NCBI GenBank assembly: GCA_964429265.1
Contig: CAYSBK010000062.1
Span: 1 to 12,509, forward strand
Direction: 5' to 3'
DNA length: 12,509 nucleotides
Source: CAYSBK01 sp964429265
GTDB taxonomy: Bacteria; Planctomycetota; Phycisphaerae; Sedimentisphaerales; Anaerobacaceae
Below the pieces are notes generated by a model. The model was not told the DNA's origin. It searched no databases and was given only the letters and a program-made list of their open reading frames with translations. Position 1 is the first letter of the stretch, and each line of letters starts with the position of its first letter. Positions 7,290 to 12,509 of this stretch are shown here, in pieces. A program made the translations under genes and the position numbers.

Positions 7290-7314
7290 CCTGCAGCCGT
7301 GCAGGATAACCTGC
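7290..7314 (-). repeat. Overlapping alternative hairpins in the promoter of the coiled-coil gene
   Basis: Reading the plus strand, CCTGCA (7290-7295), loop GCCG, then TGCAGG (7300-7305) is a perfect 6-bp stem. Its right arm GCAGG (7301-7305) can instead pair with CCTGC (7310-7314) across ATAA. The two pairings exclude each other. The element covers the -10 box at 7303-7308, so it may be an operator. Confidence 0.4.
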
Positions 7315-7331
7315 GGCGGGGCTTATTGCAA
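7303..7331 (-). promoter_or_regulatory. Candidate promoter for the coiled-coil membrane protein gene
   Basis: On the minus strand TTGCAA (7326-7331) is followed after 17 bases by TATCCT (7303-7308). The leader would be about 50 bases. It faces away from the promoter at 7363-7391. Confidence 0.5.
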
Positions 7332-7332
7332 G

Positions 7333-7361
7333 CGCCGGCCCGCCCACAGTATCGGCCGGCG
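7333..7361. repeat. Perfect 8-bp inverted repeat between two divergent promoters
   Basis: CGCCGGCC (7333-7340) and GGCCGGCG (7354-7361) are exact reverse complements around a 13-base centre. The repeat fits exactly between the -35 boxes of the two divergent promoters, one base from the plus-strand box. Its place suggests a binding site for a shared regulator; no known box matches. Confidence 0.5.
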
Positions 7362-7362
7362 A

Positions 7363-7391
7363 TTGACACCGGCGTTCTATGTTTGTACCTT
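7363..7391 (+). promoter_or_regulatory. Candidate promoter for the DUF3568 lipoprotein gene
   Basis: A perfect TTGACA (7363-7368) is followed after 17 bases by TACCTT (7386-7391), a weak -10 box. Start near 7398 and a leader of about 35 bases with AGGAGA (7420-7425). Confidence 0.55.
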
Positions 7392-7432
7392 CGGGGGCGA
7401 TTTTTCCAGCATAATTCACAGGAGAACCAGTG

Positions 7433-7810
7433 ATGCGAGTGAAGGTATTTTTTCTGGTGCAGGTGGCCTTGGCGGTTGCGGTTTTGTGCCAGGGCTGCTG
7501 GGTCGTGGTGGCCGGTGCCGGTGCCGCAGGTGCGGTTGCGTACGCCAAGGGCGACCTGCAGGCCGTGGAGTCGCACGACGTGGACACCGTTTACGCCGCG
7601 ACGAAAAAGGCGATCGCCGACATCGGCCTTGTCGTGGTCGCTGATTCCAAGACCGAGATCGTGGCCCGCGATTCCAGCGACAGAAAGATAACGATTCGCC
7701 TGACGCCGGCGGCGGAAAATGCAACAAGGCTGTCGATACGAGTCGGCGTTTTCGGCGACGAGACGATGTCCAACTTCATCTACGGCAAGATTCACGACAA
7801 TCTGCGTTAG
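7433..7810 (+). CDS. DUF3568 family protein, probable exported lipoprotein
   Basis: 125 residues. Basic-hydrophobic N-terminus (MRVKVFFLVQ, then 11-18) with Cys22 in LCQGC looks like a lipoprotein signal, but the lipobox is poor: Cys, not Leu, at -3. After Cys22 comes a Gly/Ala/Val stretch (24-36, AGAGAAGAVAY) and AKGDLQA, the start pattern of DUF3568 proteins, then an alpha/beta domain (VYAATKKAIADIGL, KITIRL, RLSIRVGVFGDE). The family has no established biochemical role; members are envelope lipoproteins. ATG 7433 is preferred over GTG 7430 because AGGAGA ends 7 bases upstream. It ends 25 bases from the convergent nrnA stop. No neighbour suggests a partner except the divergent coiled-coil gene, with which it shares a promoter region. 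Confidence 0.8.
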   Translation: MRVKVFFLVQVALAVAVLCQGCWVVVAGAGAAGAVAYAKGDLQAVESHDVDTVYAATKKAIADIGLVVVADSKTEIVARDSSDRKITIRLTPAAENATRLSIRVGVFGDETMSNFIYGKIHDNLR

Positions 7811-7835
7811 GGCGCTGGTTGAGCGAACCGGGGCA

Positions 7836-8840
7836 TCAGGCGTTTTGCAGTTCCTGGCCGATTTGTTGTCGGATGAGGGCTTTGGCTTTTTCCAGCGGTC
7901 CCGGCAGGTACAGACCGGCGGCTGCTTTGTGGCCTCCGCCGCCGAAGCGTTCGGCTATTCGACGCACATCGACCCTGCCGTTGCTTCTCAGCGAGCACCT
8001 TATCCGGCCGTCTTGCTGCTCCACGAACAGGGCCGCAACTTCCACCCCGGCGATGCGGCGGCACTCGTCGATGAGATTCTCGGTGTCTCTGGGTGAGGCC
8101 CCGGTGCGGCTGAAGTCGTCGAGGCGGATGTGCTGGGCGGCGTACCGGCCGTCGAAGTGCAGTTCGAGACTGTTGAGCACAGCGACCATAAGGCGAAAAC
8201 GCTGCACCGAGAAACTTTGATACAGCCGGCGGTGAATCGCTGCGACGTCGGCGCCGGCGTCGGCCAGTTCGGCGCAGGTACTCAAGACTCTGCTGTCGGT
8301 GTTCGTGAACCGGAACCAGCCGGTGTCGCTGGCTATTGCGACGAAAAGGGCCTCGGCGATCTTGTGCGTTACCTGCCAGCCGGCGAACTTGAAGAAATCG
8401 TAGACGACCAGGCCAGCGGCTGCCGCCGCGGTATCGATAAGCTGGACGCTGCCGAGGTTGTCGGAAGTGATGTGGTGGTCGATAACCAGCACGGCGGCGG
8501 GGCTTGCACGGAGGCATTGGTCGAAGCCCGGCAACTGGCTGTAGCTGTTGGTGTCGATGATGATAATCAAATCCGGCCGGGACAAATGCTGCCGGAGATG
8601 GTCGGCGGCAAGGTCTTTTCCCAGCACAGCCGGCGGCGAATCAAAAAGGAACTCGTACCATTGAGGTATCGGCGACAAGAACAGGGTGTCTACTTTCCTG
8701 CCTGTGCGGCTGAGAACTTCCCACAGGGCGGCCACGCACGCACAGGCGTCGCCGTCGGGGCGTGTGTGAGTGGTCAGCAGCACGCTGTTCGAATGCTCGA
8801 TAAGCTCTATGGCTTTTTGAAAGTCTTCGCGGTTGACCAT
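7836..8840 (-). CDS. nrnA: DHH-family oligoribonuclease / pAp phosphatase (NrnA-type)
   Basis: Manganese-dependent phosphoesterase that degrades very short RNA oligomers and removes the 3'-phosphate of pAp, in the cytoplasm. 334 residues, normal length. DHH domain: HTRPDGDA (25-32; His25, Asp29, Asp31), Asp96 in IIDTNS, DHH at 121-123 and Asp172 in ASDTGWFRF. The DHHA1 substrate-binding domain ends with GGGGHKAAAG (300-309). After PDGDA the sequence is CACVAAL where IGS is usual. The gene starts one base after the ribF stop; its ribosome-binding site GAAGG (8847-8851) lies inside ribF, 6 bases before ATG 8840, so translation is probably coupled. In many bacteria nrnA and ribF lie with rbfA and truB, often as rbfA-nrnA-truB-ribF; here ribF comes first and the others are not next to it. 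Confidence 0.92.
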   Translation of the reverse strand: MVNREDFQKAIELIEHSNSVLLTTHTRPDGDACACVAALWEVLSRTGRKVDTLFLSPIPQWYEFLFDSPPAVLGKDLAADHLRQHLSRPDLIIIIDTNSYSQLPGFDQCLRASPAAVLVIDHHITSDNLGSVQLIDTAAAAAGLVVYDFFKFAGWQVTHKIAEALFVAIASDTGWFRFTNTDSRVLSTCAELADAGADVAAIHRRLYQSFSVQRFRLMVAVLNSLELHFDGRYAAQHIRLDDFSRTGASPRDTENLIDECRRIAGVEVAALFVEQQDGRIRCSLRSNGRVDVRRIAERFGGGGHKAAAGLYLPGPLEKAKALIRQQIGQELQNA

Positions 8841-8841
8841 C

Positions 8842-9813
8842 CTATGCCTTCAAAATAGTCGTCGCCGTTTCACAGTCGCTTTCGATTTGCCGGGCGAGGT
8901 CCTTTTCGCCGGGGAATTTCTTTTGACCACGCAGTTTTTCGACGAAGTCCATCGCCATATATTTTCCGGCAAGGGCGGCCATTTGTCTGCCGATGATGTG
9001 TGCTTCGATCAGCCGCCCGCCGCAAGGCTCTACGGTCGGTGTGGTTCCGATGCTGAATACGGCGGTAAACTTCCGGTCGGCGTCGAACAGGTCTTCCAGC
9101 GAATCGCCCAAGAGAACCCACCCGGCGTAAACGCCATCCTGGGGGATTATCTGCGGTTGCGGCTGAAGGTTTGCGGTGGGAAACCCGATCTTCCTGCCTT
9201 TGCCTTTTCCCGGTACGACGGTGCCGAGCAGTCGGTACGGCCTGGTCAAAGCCCGGGCCGCGTCGGCAACCGCGCCGGCTTGCAGAAGGTTCCGCACCGT
9301 CGTACTTGAGACCTTTACCGTCGCGCCGCCGGCCAGCGTCATCTGCTTTTGCGGCACCACGCAAACCTCGAAGCCCTTCTCGGCGCCAAGCTGCTGGAGG
9401 CGATCGAGGCTGCCTGCGCGGCCGGCGCCGAAATTGAAATCGGGTCCCTCGACCACCGCCACGGGCTTGACGCAGCCCGACAGAAAGCGGTCGACGAACT
9501 GTAGCGGCGACAGGCTCAGCAGCTCGGCGGTGGTGTCGAAGACGAAAAGACAATCGACGCCCAGTTGACTCAGCAGGTGGCCCTTGTATTGCAACGGTGT
9601 CAAAACGCCAATTTCCCTGGTTGGATTCAATACCACCGCCGGGTGGGGATAGAAGCTCATCACGACAAGCTGGGTCTTGCGGGCGGAGGCGATTTTTTTG
9701 CCGGCGGCGATGATTTGCTGATGGCCCAGGTGAACACCATCAAAGTTTCCGATGGTTACGACCGACCCTTTCGGAATCTGGTCAATGGCTTCTTGCTGCC
9801 TTATGGTCTTCAT
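8842..9813 (-). CDS. ribF: Bifunctional riboflavin kinase / FAD synthetase RibF
   Basis: Cytoplasmic enzyme making FMN from riboflavin and ATP, then FAD from FMN and ATP. 323 residues, normal for prokaryotic RibF. N-terminal nucleotidyltransferase domain: GNFDGVHLGH (22-31), FYPHPAV (54-60), EGPDFNFGAGRAG (122-134) and SSTTVR (169-174). C-terminal riboflavin kinase domain: GKGKGRKIGFPTAN (202-215), DGVYAG (226-231), SIGTTPT (254-260) and Glu270 in the usual catalytic position, with EAHI in place of the common ESHI. ATG 9811-9813 has AAGGAA (9821-9826) 7 bases upstream. First gene of a two-gene operon with nrnA, behind a candidate promoter at 9877-9905. I see no FMN riboswitch upstream, which fits a salvage and cofactor gene expressed constantly. 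Confidence 0.95.
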   Translation of the reverse strand: MKTIRQQEAIDQIPKGSVVTIGNFDGVHLGHQQIIAAGKKIASARKTQLVVMSFYPHPAVVLNPTREIGVLTPLQYKGHLLSQLGVDCLFVFDTTAELLSLSPLQFVDRFLSGCVKPVAVVEGPDFNFGAGRAGSLDRLQQLGAEKGFEVCVVPQKQMTLAGGATVKVSSTTVRNLLQAGAVADAARALTRPYRLLGTVVPGKGKGRKIGFPTANLQPQPQIIPQDGVYAGWVLLGDSLEDLFDADRKFTAVFSIGTTPTVEPCGGRLIEAHIIGRQMAALAGKYMAMDFVEKLRGQKKFPGEKDLARQIESDCETATTILKA

Positions 9814-9876
9814 TGTCCCGTTCCTTTTCGCCTTCGCCGTAACAGGCGAGGTGCTTCAGCAGCCGGTGAGAGGGCT

Positions 9877-9905
9877 AATTTAGCGGTTGGGCAGGACGTC
9901 CGCAA
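9877..9905 (-). promoter_or_regulatory. Candidate promoter for the ribF-nrnA operon
   Basis: On the minus strand TTGCGG (9900-9905) and TAAATT (9877-9882) are 17 bases apart, giving a leader of about 55 bases. Confidence 0.5.
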
Positions 9906-9937
9906 CGGGTTTTTCACCGGCGGCATCGTCGCTCTTG

Positions 9938-9965
9938 GCCGATGTTCGGGCGAACCTTCATCGGC
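9938..9965. repeat. Inverted repeat upstream of the Fur-type operator
   Basis: GCCGATG (9938-9944) and CATCGGC (9959-9965) are exact reverse complements. Inside, TTCG (9945-9948) can pair with CGAA (9951-9954). It lies between the -35 box of ribF and the operator at 9985, outside both predicted transcripts, and has no T-run on either side. A DNA-binding site is more likely than a terminator. Confidence 0.4.
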
Positions 9966-9983
9966 GATGAGCGTATTTGTTAT

Positions 9984-10011
9984 TTGCAACTTAGTTGCAT
10001 TTGCTTAGGAT
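9984..10011 (+). promoter_or_regulatory. Promoter with overlapping Fur-family operator (TGCAAC-TTA-GTTGCA)
   Basis: TGCAAC (9985-9990) and GTTGCA (9994-9999) form a perfect 6-bp inverted repeat around TTA, the short AT-centred dyad typical of Fur/Zur-family boxes. It overlaps the proposed -35 box TTGCAA (9984-9989), with TAGGAT (10006-10011) as -10 after 16 bases. A bound repressor would block polymerase. The operon downstream ends in a Fur-family gene, so autoregulation is the simple reading. The remaining leader, 10012-10120, holds a GC-rich hairpin (CCGGC-GGC-GCCGG) and no riboswitch that I recognise. Confidence 0.65.
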
Positions 10012-10120
10012 GGCGTCGGCACGGGCGAATCCGGCCAGCCGGCAAGACAGGTCCCGGCGGCGCCGGCCTCGGGCAAAACGGCTGTATCTGCGAACGACGC
10101 TCTTGCAAGGCCGCGACAAG

Positions 10121-10870
10121 ATGAAAACCGACGGAAAGCTAAGACACATCCTCGTGGAACTGCGGGGACATATCCCGTTTACGGCGTTTGGGGCGTTGCT
10201 GGGCATACTGTTTATGATGGGATTTCGATACCTGGGGGCCGGCGGCGGAACGGCGTTGTTCAGGGTCTTTCATCCCGCCCACGTGGTCCTGAGCGCTATG
10301 GTGACGGCGTCTATGTTCCGTCTTCACGCCAAGCGGGGCGTGCTGGTGGTGCTGGTGGTGGGCTATCTCGGGTCGGTGGGGATAGCGACCTTAAGCGACA
10401 TAATCATCCCCCATATCGGCGCTTCGGTACTCGGCCTGGATATCCCGACTCACTCGCAGATCCACAGTGCCGTTGATGCTGCGGCGGATGCCCCCACCGA
10501 TGCGGAACACCACCACGACCGCCAAAAACTGCACCTGGGCTTCATCGAAGAATGGTACCTGGTCAACCCGGCGGCGCTGATAGGTATCCTGATAGCCTTG
10601 TTCTATCCCAGAACGAAGTTTTCCCACTCCGGCCACGTATTGATAAGTACCTGGGCCTCGTCTTCTTACCTGCTGATGAGTCTGCGGGCGGATCTGTCCG
10701 TAGGGGTGGTAGCCGGCATAGCGCTTACGCTTTTCATAGCGACGTGGGTGCCGTGTTGCATAAGTGACATCGTGTTTCCGTTGTTGTTTGTTGAGCCTGA
10801 CCTGAGCCTTGCCGGGGCCTGTCCCGACCACCGGCTTCACAGTCACCCGCACAAGTCCTTGTCGGGGTAG
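10121..10870 (+). CDS. Histidine-rich six-helix membrane protein, candidate metal transporter
   Basis: 249 residues; no family recognised. Six likely membrane helices: about 19-38, 46-67, 73-98, 145-162, 171-188 and 193-224. The two halves resemble each other: GALLGIL (24-30) with AALIGIL (151-157); HPAHVVLSA (51-59) with HSGHVLIST (169-177); SDIIIP (92-97) with SDIVFP (215-220). The loop between halves is His/Asp-rich (His111 to His138, HHH at 130-132) and the C-terminal tail has CPDHRLHSHPHK (234-245). These are metal-binding features. Neighbours support this: a Fur-type operator lies upstream and a Fur-family gene begins 5 bases after the stop. ATG 10121 is chosen from AAGG near 10107 and because the frame upstream to 9995 is Arg-rich without family pattern and would start inside the operator. 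Transport of zinc, manganese or iron is inference; direction cannot be told. Confidence 0.82.
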   Translation: MKTDGKLRHILVELRGHIPFTAFGALLGILFMMGFRYLGAGGGTALFRVFHPAHVVLSAMVTASMFRLHAKRGVLVVLVVGYLGSVGIATLSDIIIPHIGASVLGLDIPTHSQIHSAVDAAADAPTDAEHHHDRQKLHLGFIEEWYLVNPAALIGILIALFYPRTKFSHSGHVLISTWASSSYLLMSLRADLSVGVVAGIALTLFIATWVPCCISDIVFPLLFVEPDLSLAGACPDHRLHSHPHKSLSG

Positions 10871-10875
10871 TCATT

Positions 10876-11298
10876 ATGAAACGAGACAACCACTACGACG
10901 CGGAGCGGATGTTACGTCGGGCGGGTCTTCGTTGTACCCAGCCTCGGCTGACCGTGTTGAAGGTTCTGGCCGCAGCCGTCCGGCCGTTAAGTCCGGAAGA
11001 GGTAGGTCGCAAGCTCGGTACGCAAGGCCCTAACAGGGTGACGGTTTACCGTGTGCTGGAAAGTCTTGTGCGCTGTGGGCTGGTCCACAGGGCGTTTACG
11101 GGCCAGCGGGCGGGCCGATATGAACTTGCGGTCAACTGCGGACAGAAACAGTGCCACCCGCACTTTACCTGCACGGTGTGCGGCCGGACAATCTGTATAA
11201 AAAAGTTTTCCCTTCCCATAGTGCGGGGTCTGGGTGACGGATTTGTGGTGCAGCGCCAGCAGGTCAGGCTCGAAGGGATATGTCCGCGATGCGGGTAA
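10876..11298 (+). CDS. Fur-family metal-dependent regulator (Fur, Zur or PerR type)
   Basis: 140-residue dimeric DNA-binding protein that senses a metal ion and normally represses when loaded. N-terminal winged helix with the family pattern GLRCTQPRLTVL (17-28), PLSPEEV (37-43) and recognition helix NRVTVYRVLESLV (53-65). The hinge GLVHRAF (68-74) and RYEL (81-84) lead to the metal domain: HPHF (94-97), CTVCG (99-103) and C-terminal CPRCG (136-140). Cys99, Cys102, Cys136 and Cys139 would form the structural zinc site; His94 and His96 belong to the usual sensing region. Zur is favoured over Fur by the compact CxxC pair and the neighbouring His-rich membrane protein, but only weakly. It starts 5 bases after the upstream stop, with GGGGTAG as ribosome-binding site, so it is the second gene of the operon. 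Confidence 0.9.
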   Translation: MKRDNHYDAERMLRRAGLRCTQPRLTVLKVLAAAVRPLSPEEVGRKLGTQGPNRVTVYRVLESLVRCGLVHRAFTGQRAGRYELAVNCGQKQCHPHFTCTVCGRTICIKKFSLPIVRGLGDGFVVQRQQVRLEGICPRCG

Positions 11299-11323
11299 GC
11301 GTGGGCCTTGGCCAAGCGGGTGG

Positions 11324-11352
11324 TGGACGCCGTGCCGGCCGGGGTATACAAT
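11324..11352 (+). promoter_or_regulatory. Candidate manA promoter placing transcription start at the ATG
   Basis: TGGACG (11324-11329) and TACAAT (11347-11352) are 17 bases apart. The normal start, 6-8 bases after the -10 box, coincides with the ATG at 11359, so the manA message would have no leader. Confidence 0.55.
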
Positions 11353-11358
11353 AGCGCT

Positions 11359-12306
11359 ATGCAGATGTATCCCTTGAAGTTCGAGCCGATCTACAAGCAC
11401 CGCATCTGGGGCGGGCAGAAGCTTCGCGAGGTGTTCGGCAAGGATATACCGCCCGACGTTAGGATAGGCGAAAGCTGGGAAGTGGCGGACCTTCCGGAGG
11501 ATAAGTCGGTGATAGCCAACGGTCCACTGGCCGGGCGGACCCTGGCCTGGGCGGTGGAGGCCTATCGAGAGCAGATAACTGGCGACCGTGATTTTTCACT
11601 TCCGTTTCCGCTGTTGATAAAGTTTCTCGATGCCGAGGAGGTTTTGAGCGTGCAGGTTCATCCTGATGCGGAAACCTGCCGGCGGATGGGCAAAGGCGAC
11701 CCGAAAACCGAGTGCTGGTACATAATCAGCGCACCGCCGGACGGGCTGCTGTACAAGGGTCTCAGGAAAGGTGTTACGGCCGGGCAGTTTGCCGATTCTC
11801 TCAAGGCCGGTACGGTCGCCGAATTGCTCGAGGCCGTGCCGGTAAAGCCGGGCCAATGTCACTTTCTGCCTGCGGGGACGCTGCACGCGATAGGTCCGGG
11901 CCTGCTGGTTGCCGAGATACAGACACCGTCGGATACGACGTACCGGGTTTTCGACTGGAACCGTCTCGACGAGCACGGTAAGCCTCGGCCGCTGCACATT
12001 GATGAGGCGCTGGAGAGCATTCACTTCGGCGTTTGCGGCAGCGAGCTTCCGGTTACGACGACCGGCCGGCTGGTCGAAAGCGACTACTTCGCCGTGGACA
12101 AGATCGAAGCCGACAGGGACACCCAACGGGCACTTTCGCCGGGGCAGATGCGGGTGCTGATAATAATAAGCGGGTCGGGGCGAATCGAGGGCGGCCGTGG
12201 CGAGCCGGTGGAGTTTCGGGCGGGCCGGTGCCTGCTGATTCCGGCCGATTACGAGGGTGTAGTGGCGTTTTCCGAGCGGACCGAGTACCTGGTGGTAACG
12301 GTATAG
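11359..12306 (+). CDS. manA: Type I mannose-6-phosphate isomerase ManA (short, Bacillus-type)
   Basis: Zinc enzyme interconverting mannose 6-phosphate and fructose 6-phosphate in the cytoplasm, linking mannose use with GDP-mannose supply for surface sugars. 315 residues, the length of the short class I enzymes. Zinc ligands: Gln99 and His101 in VQVHPD, Glu118 in KTECWY, His176 in GTLHAIG. Arg196 in TYRVFDWNR is the catalytic arginine. N-terminal PLKFEPIYKHRIWGG and GESWEVAD are typical. The start is ATG 11359 or ATG 11365; neither has a ribosome-binding site, and the -10 box 7 bases upstream suggests a leaderless message starting at 11359. It follows the Fur-family gene by 60 bases but appears to have its own promoter. 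The C-terminal part (from about 245) is a second cupin that is more divergent, as is usual. Confidence 0.93.
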   Translation: MQMYPLKFEPIYKHRIWGGQKLREVFGKDIPPDVRIGESWEVADLPEDKSVIANGPLAGRTLAWAVEAYREQITGDRDFSLPFPLLIKFLDAEEVLSVQVHPDAETCRRMGKGDPKTECWYIISAPPDGLLYKGLRKGVTAGQFADSLKAGTVAELLEAVPVKPGQCHFLPAGTLHAIGPGLLVAEIQTPSDTTYRVFDWNRLDEHGKPRPLHIDEALESIHFGVCGSELPVTTTGRLVESDYFAVDKIEADRDTQRALSPGQMRVLIIISGSGRIEGGRGEPVEFRAGRCLLIPADYEGVVAFSERTEYLVVTV

Positions 12307-12312
12307 GTTTGG

Positions 12313-12354
12313 GGCCGCGGCATCCCGGTTCGGCATCGGCGGCCGTGGGTTTTT
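12313..12354 (+). terminator. Possible intrinsic terminator after manA
   Basis: GGCCGC (12313-12318) and GCGGCC (12339-12344) are exact complements, followed after GTGGG by five T residues (12350-12354). The loop is long (20 bases) and the T-run is short and displaced, so this is a weak candidate. CGGCATC occurs twice in the loop. Confidence 0.35.
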
Positions 12355-12432
12355 GTAAAGTTTCTAACATCGGCGGGCCGTTTATACGATATGTAATTGG
12401 GCGAGCTGGCGCCCCTGGGTCCGAGAAAGATA

Positions 12433-12509
12433 ATGCCTTTGCGAGACTTGACAAGATTGGCCCGGCCTGGGCACTGGATAAAGAACGGCGCGGTTCTTTT
12501 GCCGGTGGT
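12433..12509 (+). CDS. UbiA-type prenyltransferase, N-terminal fragment cut by window edge
   Basis: Only 25 codons are present. The start MPLRDLTRLARPGHWIKN followed by a hydrophobic stretch (GAVLLPV) matches the N-terminus of UbiA-superfamily integral membrane prenyltransferases, particularly those close to decaprenyl-phosphate phosphoribosyltransferase, which open with an RP-x-HW-x-KN segment before the first membrane helix. The key Asp-rich motifs lie beyond the window, so the call rests on this short pattern. ATG 12433 has a purine-rich GAGAAAGA upstream. The gap 12355-12432 contains TATACG (12383-12388) and TGTAAT (12392-12397), without a matching -35 box. Confidence 0.55.
   Translation, partial: MPLRDLTRLARPGHWIKNGAVLLPV

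Noticed and set aside
9995..10120. 42-residue Arg-rich extension of the membrane protein
   Set aside because: It would start within the operator and upstream of the predicted transcription start. The hydrophobic protein starts well at ATG 10121.
10012..10120. Possible cobalamin or other riboswitch in the Fur-operon leader
   Set aside because: GC-rich hairpins are present but no conserved riboswitch core could be found by eye.
3190..12306. GH130 and manA as parts of one mannose-utilisation locus
   Set aside because: They are 7 kb apart, with fatty-acid, flavin and metal genes on both strands between them and separate promoters.

Overview
The window is a GC-rich bacterial chromosome segment of ordinary housekeeping and cell-envelope genes. 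I see no phage, IS element, CRISPR array, tRNA or rRNA. Gene content suggests a Gram-negative-type, deep-branching bacterium. A planctomycete of the Phycisphaerae type is my best guess, based on the DUF3568 lipoprotein, free use of ATA and AGG codons despite high GC, and a type II fatty-acid cluster made of fabG, acpP and fabF only. This assignment is inference.

Layout. Positions 1-629 (minus) hold a metallo-beta-lactamase-fold hydrolase cut by the window edge. It is divergent from an ABC exporter (795-2987) that carries a PDZ-like domain in the loop between its first two membrane helices. A GH130-family glycoside phosphorylase/hydrolase follows (3190-4149). Next come the fatty-acid synthesis genes fabG (4339-5079), acpP (5338-5610) and fabF (5627-6871), with separate candidate promoters for fabG and acpP. 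A small coiled-coil membrane protein (6882-7247, minus) is divergent from a DUF3568 lipoprotein (7433-7810, plus), and their shared promoter region is rich in inverted repeats. A minus-strand operon, ribF then nrnA (9813 to 7836), makes FAD synthetase and an oligoribonuclease/pAp phosphatase. Divergent from it is a two-gene operon: a histidine-rich six-helix membrane protein (10121-10870) and a Fur-family metal regulator (10876-11298), behind a perfect Fur-type operator at 9985-9999. manA (11359-12306) encodes mannose-6-phosphate isomerase and looks leaderless. The last 77 bases hold the start of a UbiA-type prenyltransferase.

How the genes fit together. FabG, ACP and FabF are successive components of the fatty-acid elongation cycle. 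RibF supplies FMN and FAD, and NrnA finishes RNA decay. The membrane protein and Fur-family regulator look like a self-regulated metal-homeostasis unit, with the protein as a candidate transporter of no family I recognise. The GH130 enzyme and ManA could both feed mannose units into glycolysis, but they are 7 kb apart and nothing links their expression. Nine transcription starts have candidate sigma-70-like promoters with the form TTG-TA, eight with exactly 17 bases between the boxes. The best candidates for something undescribed are the Fur-linked membrane protein with an internal 3+3 helix repeat and the PDZ-containing ABC exporter.
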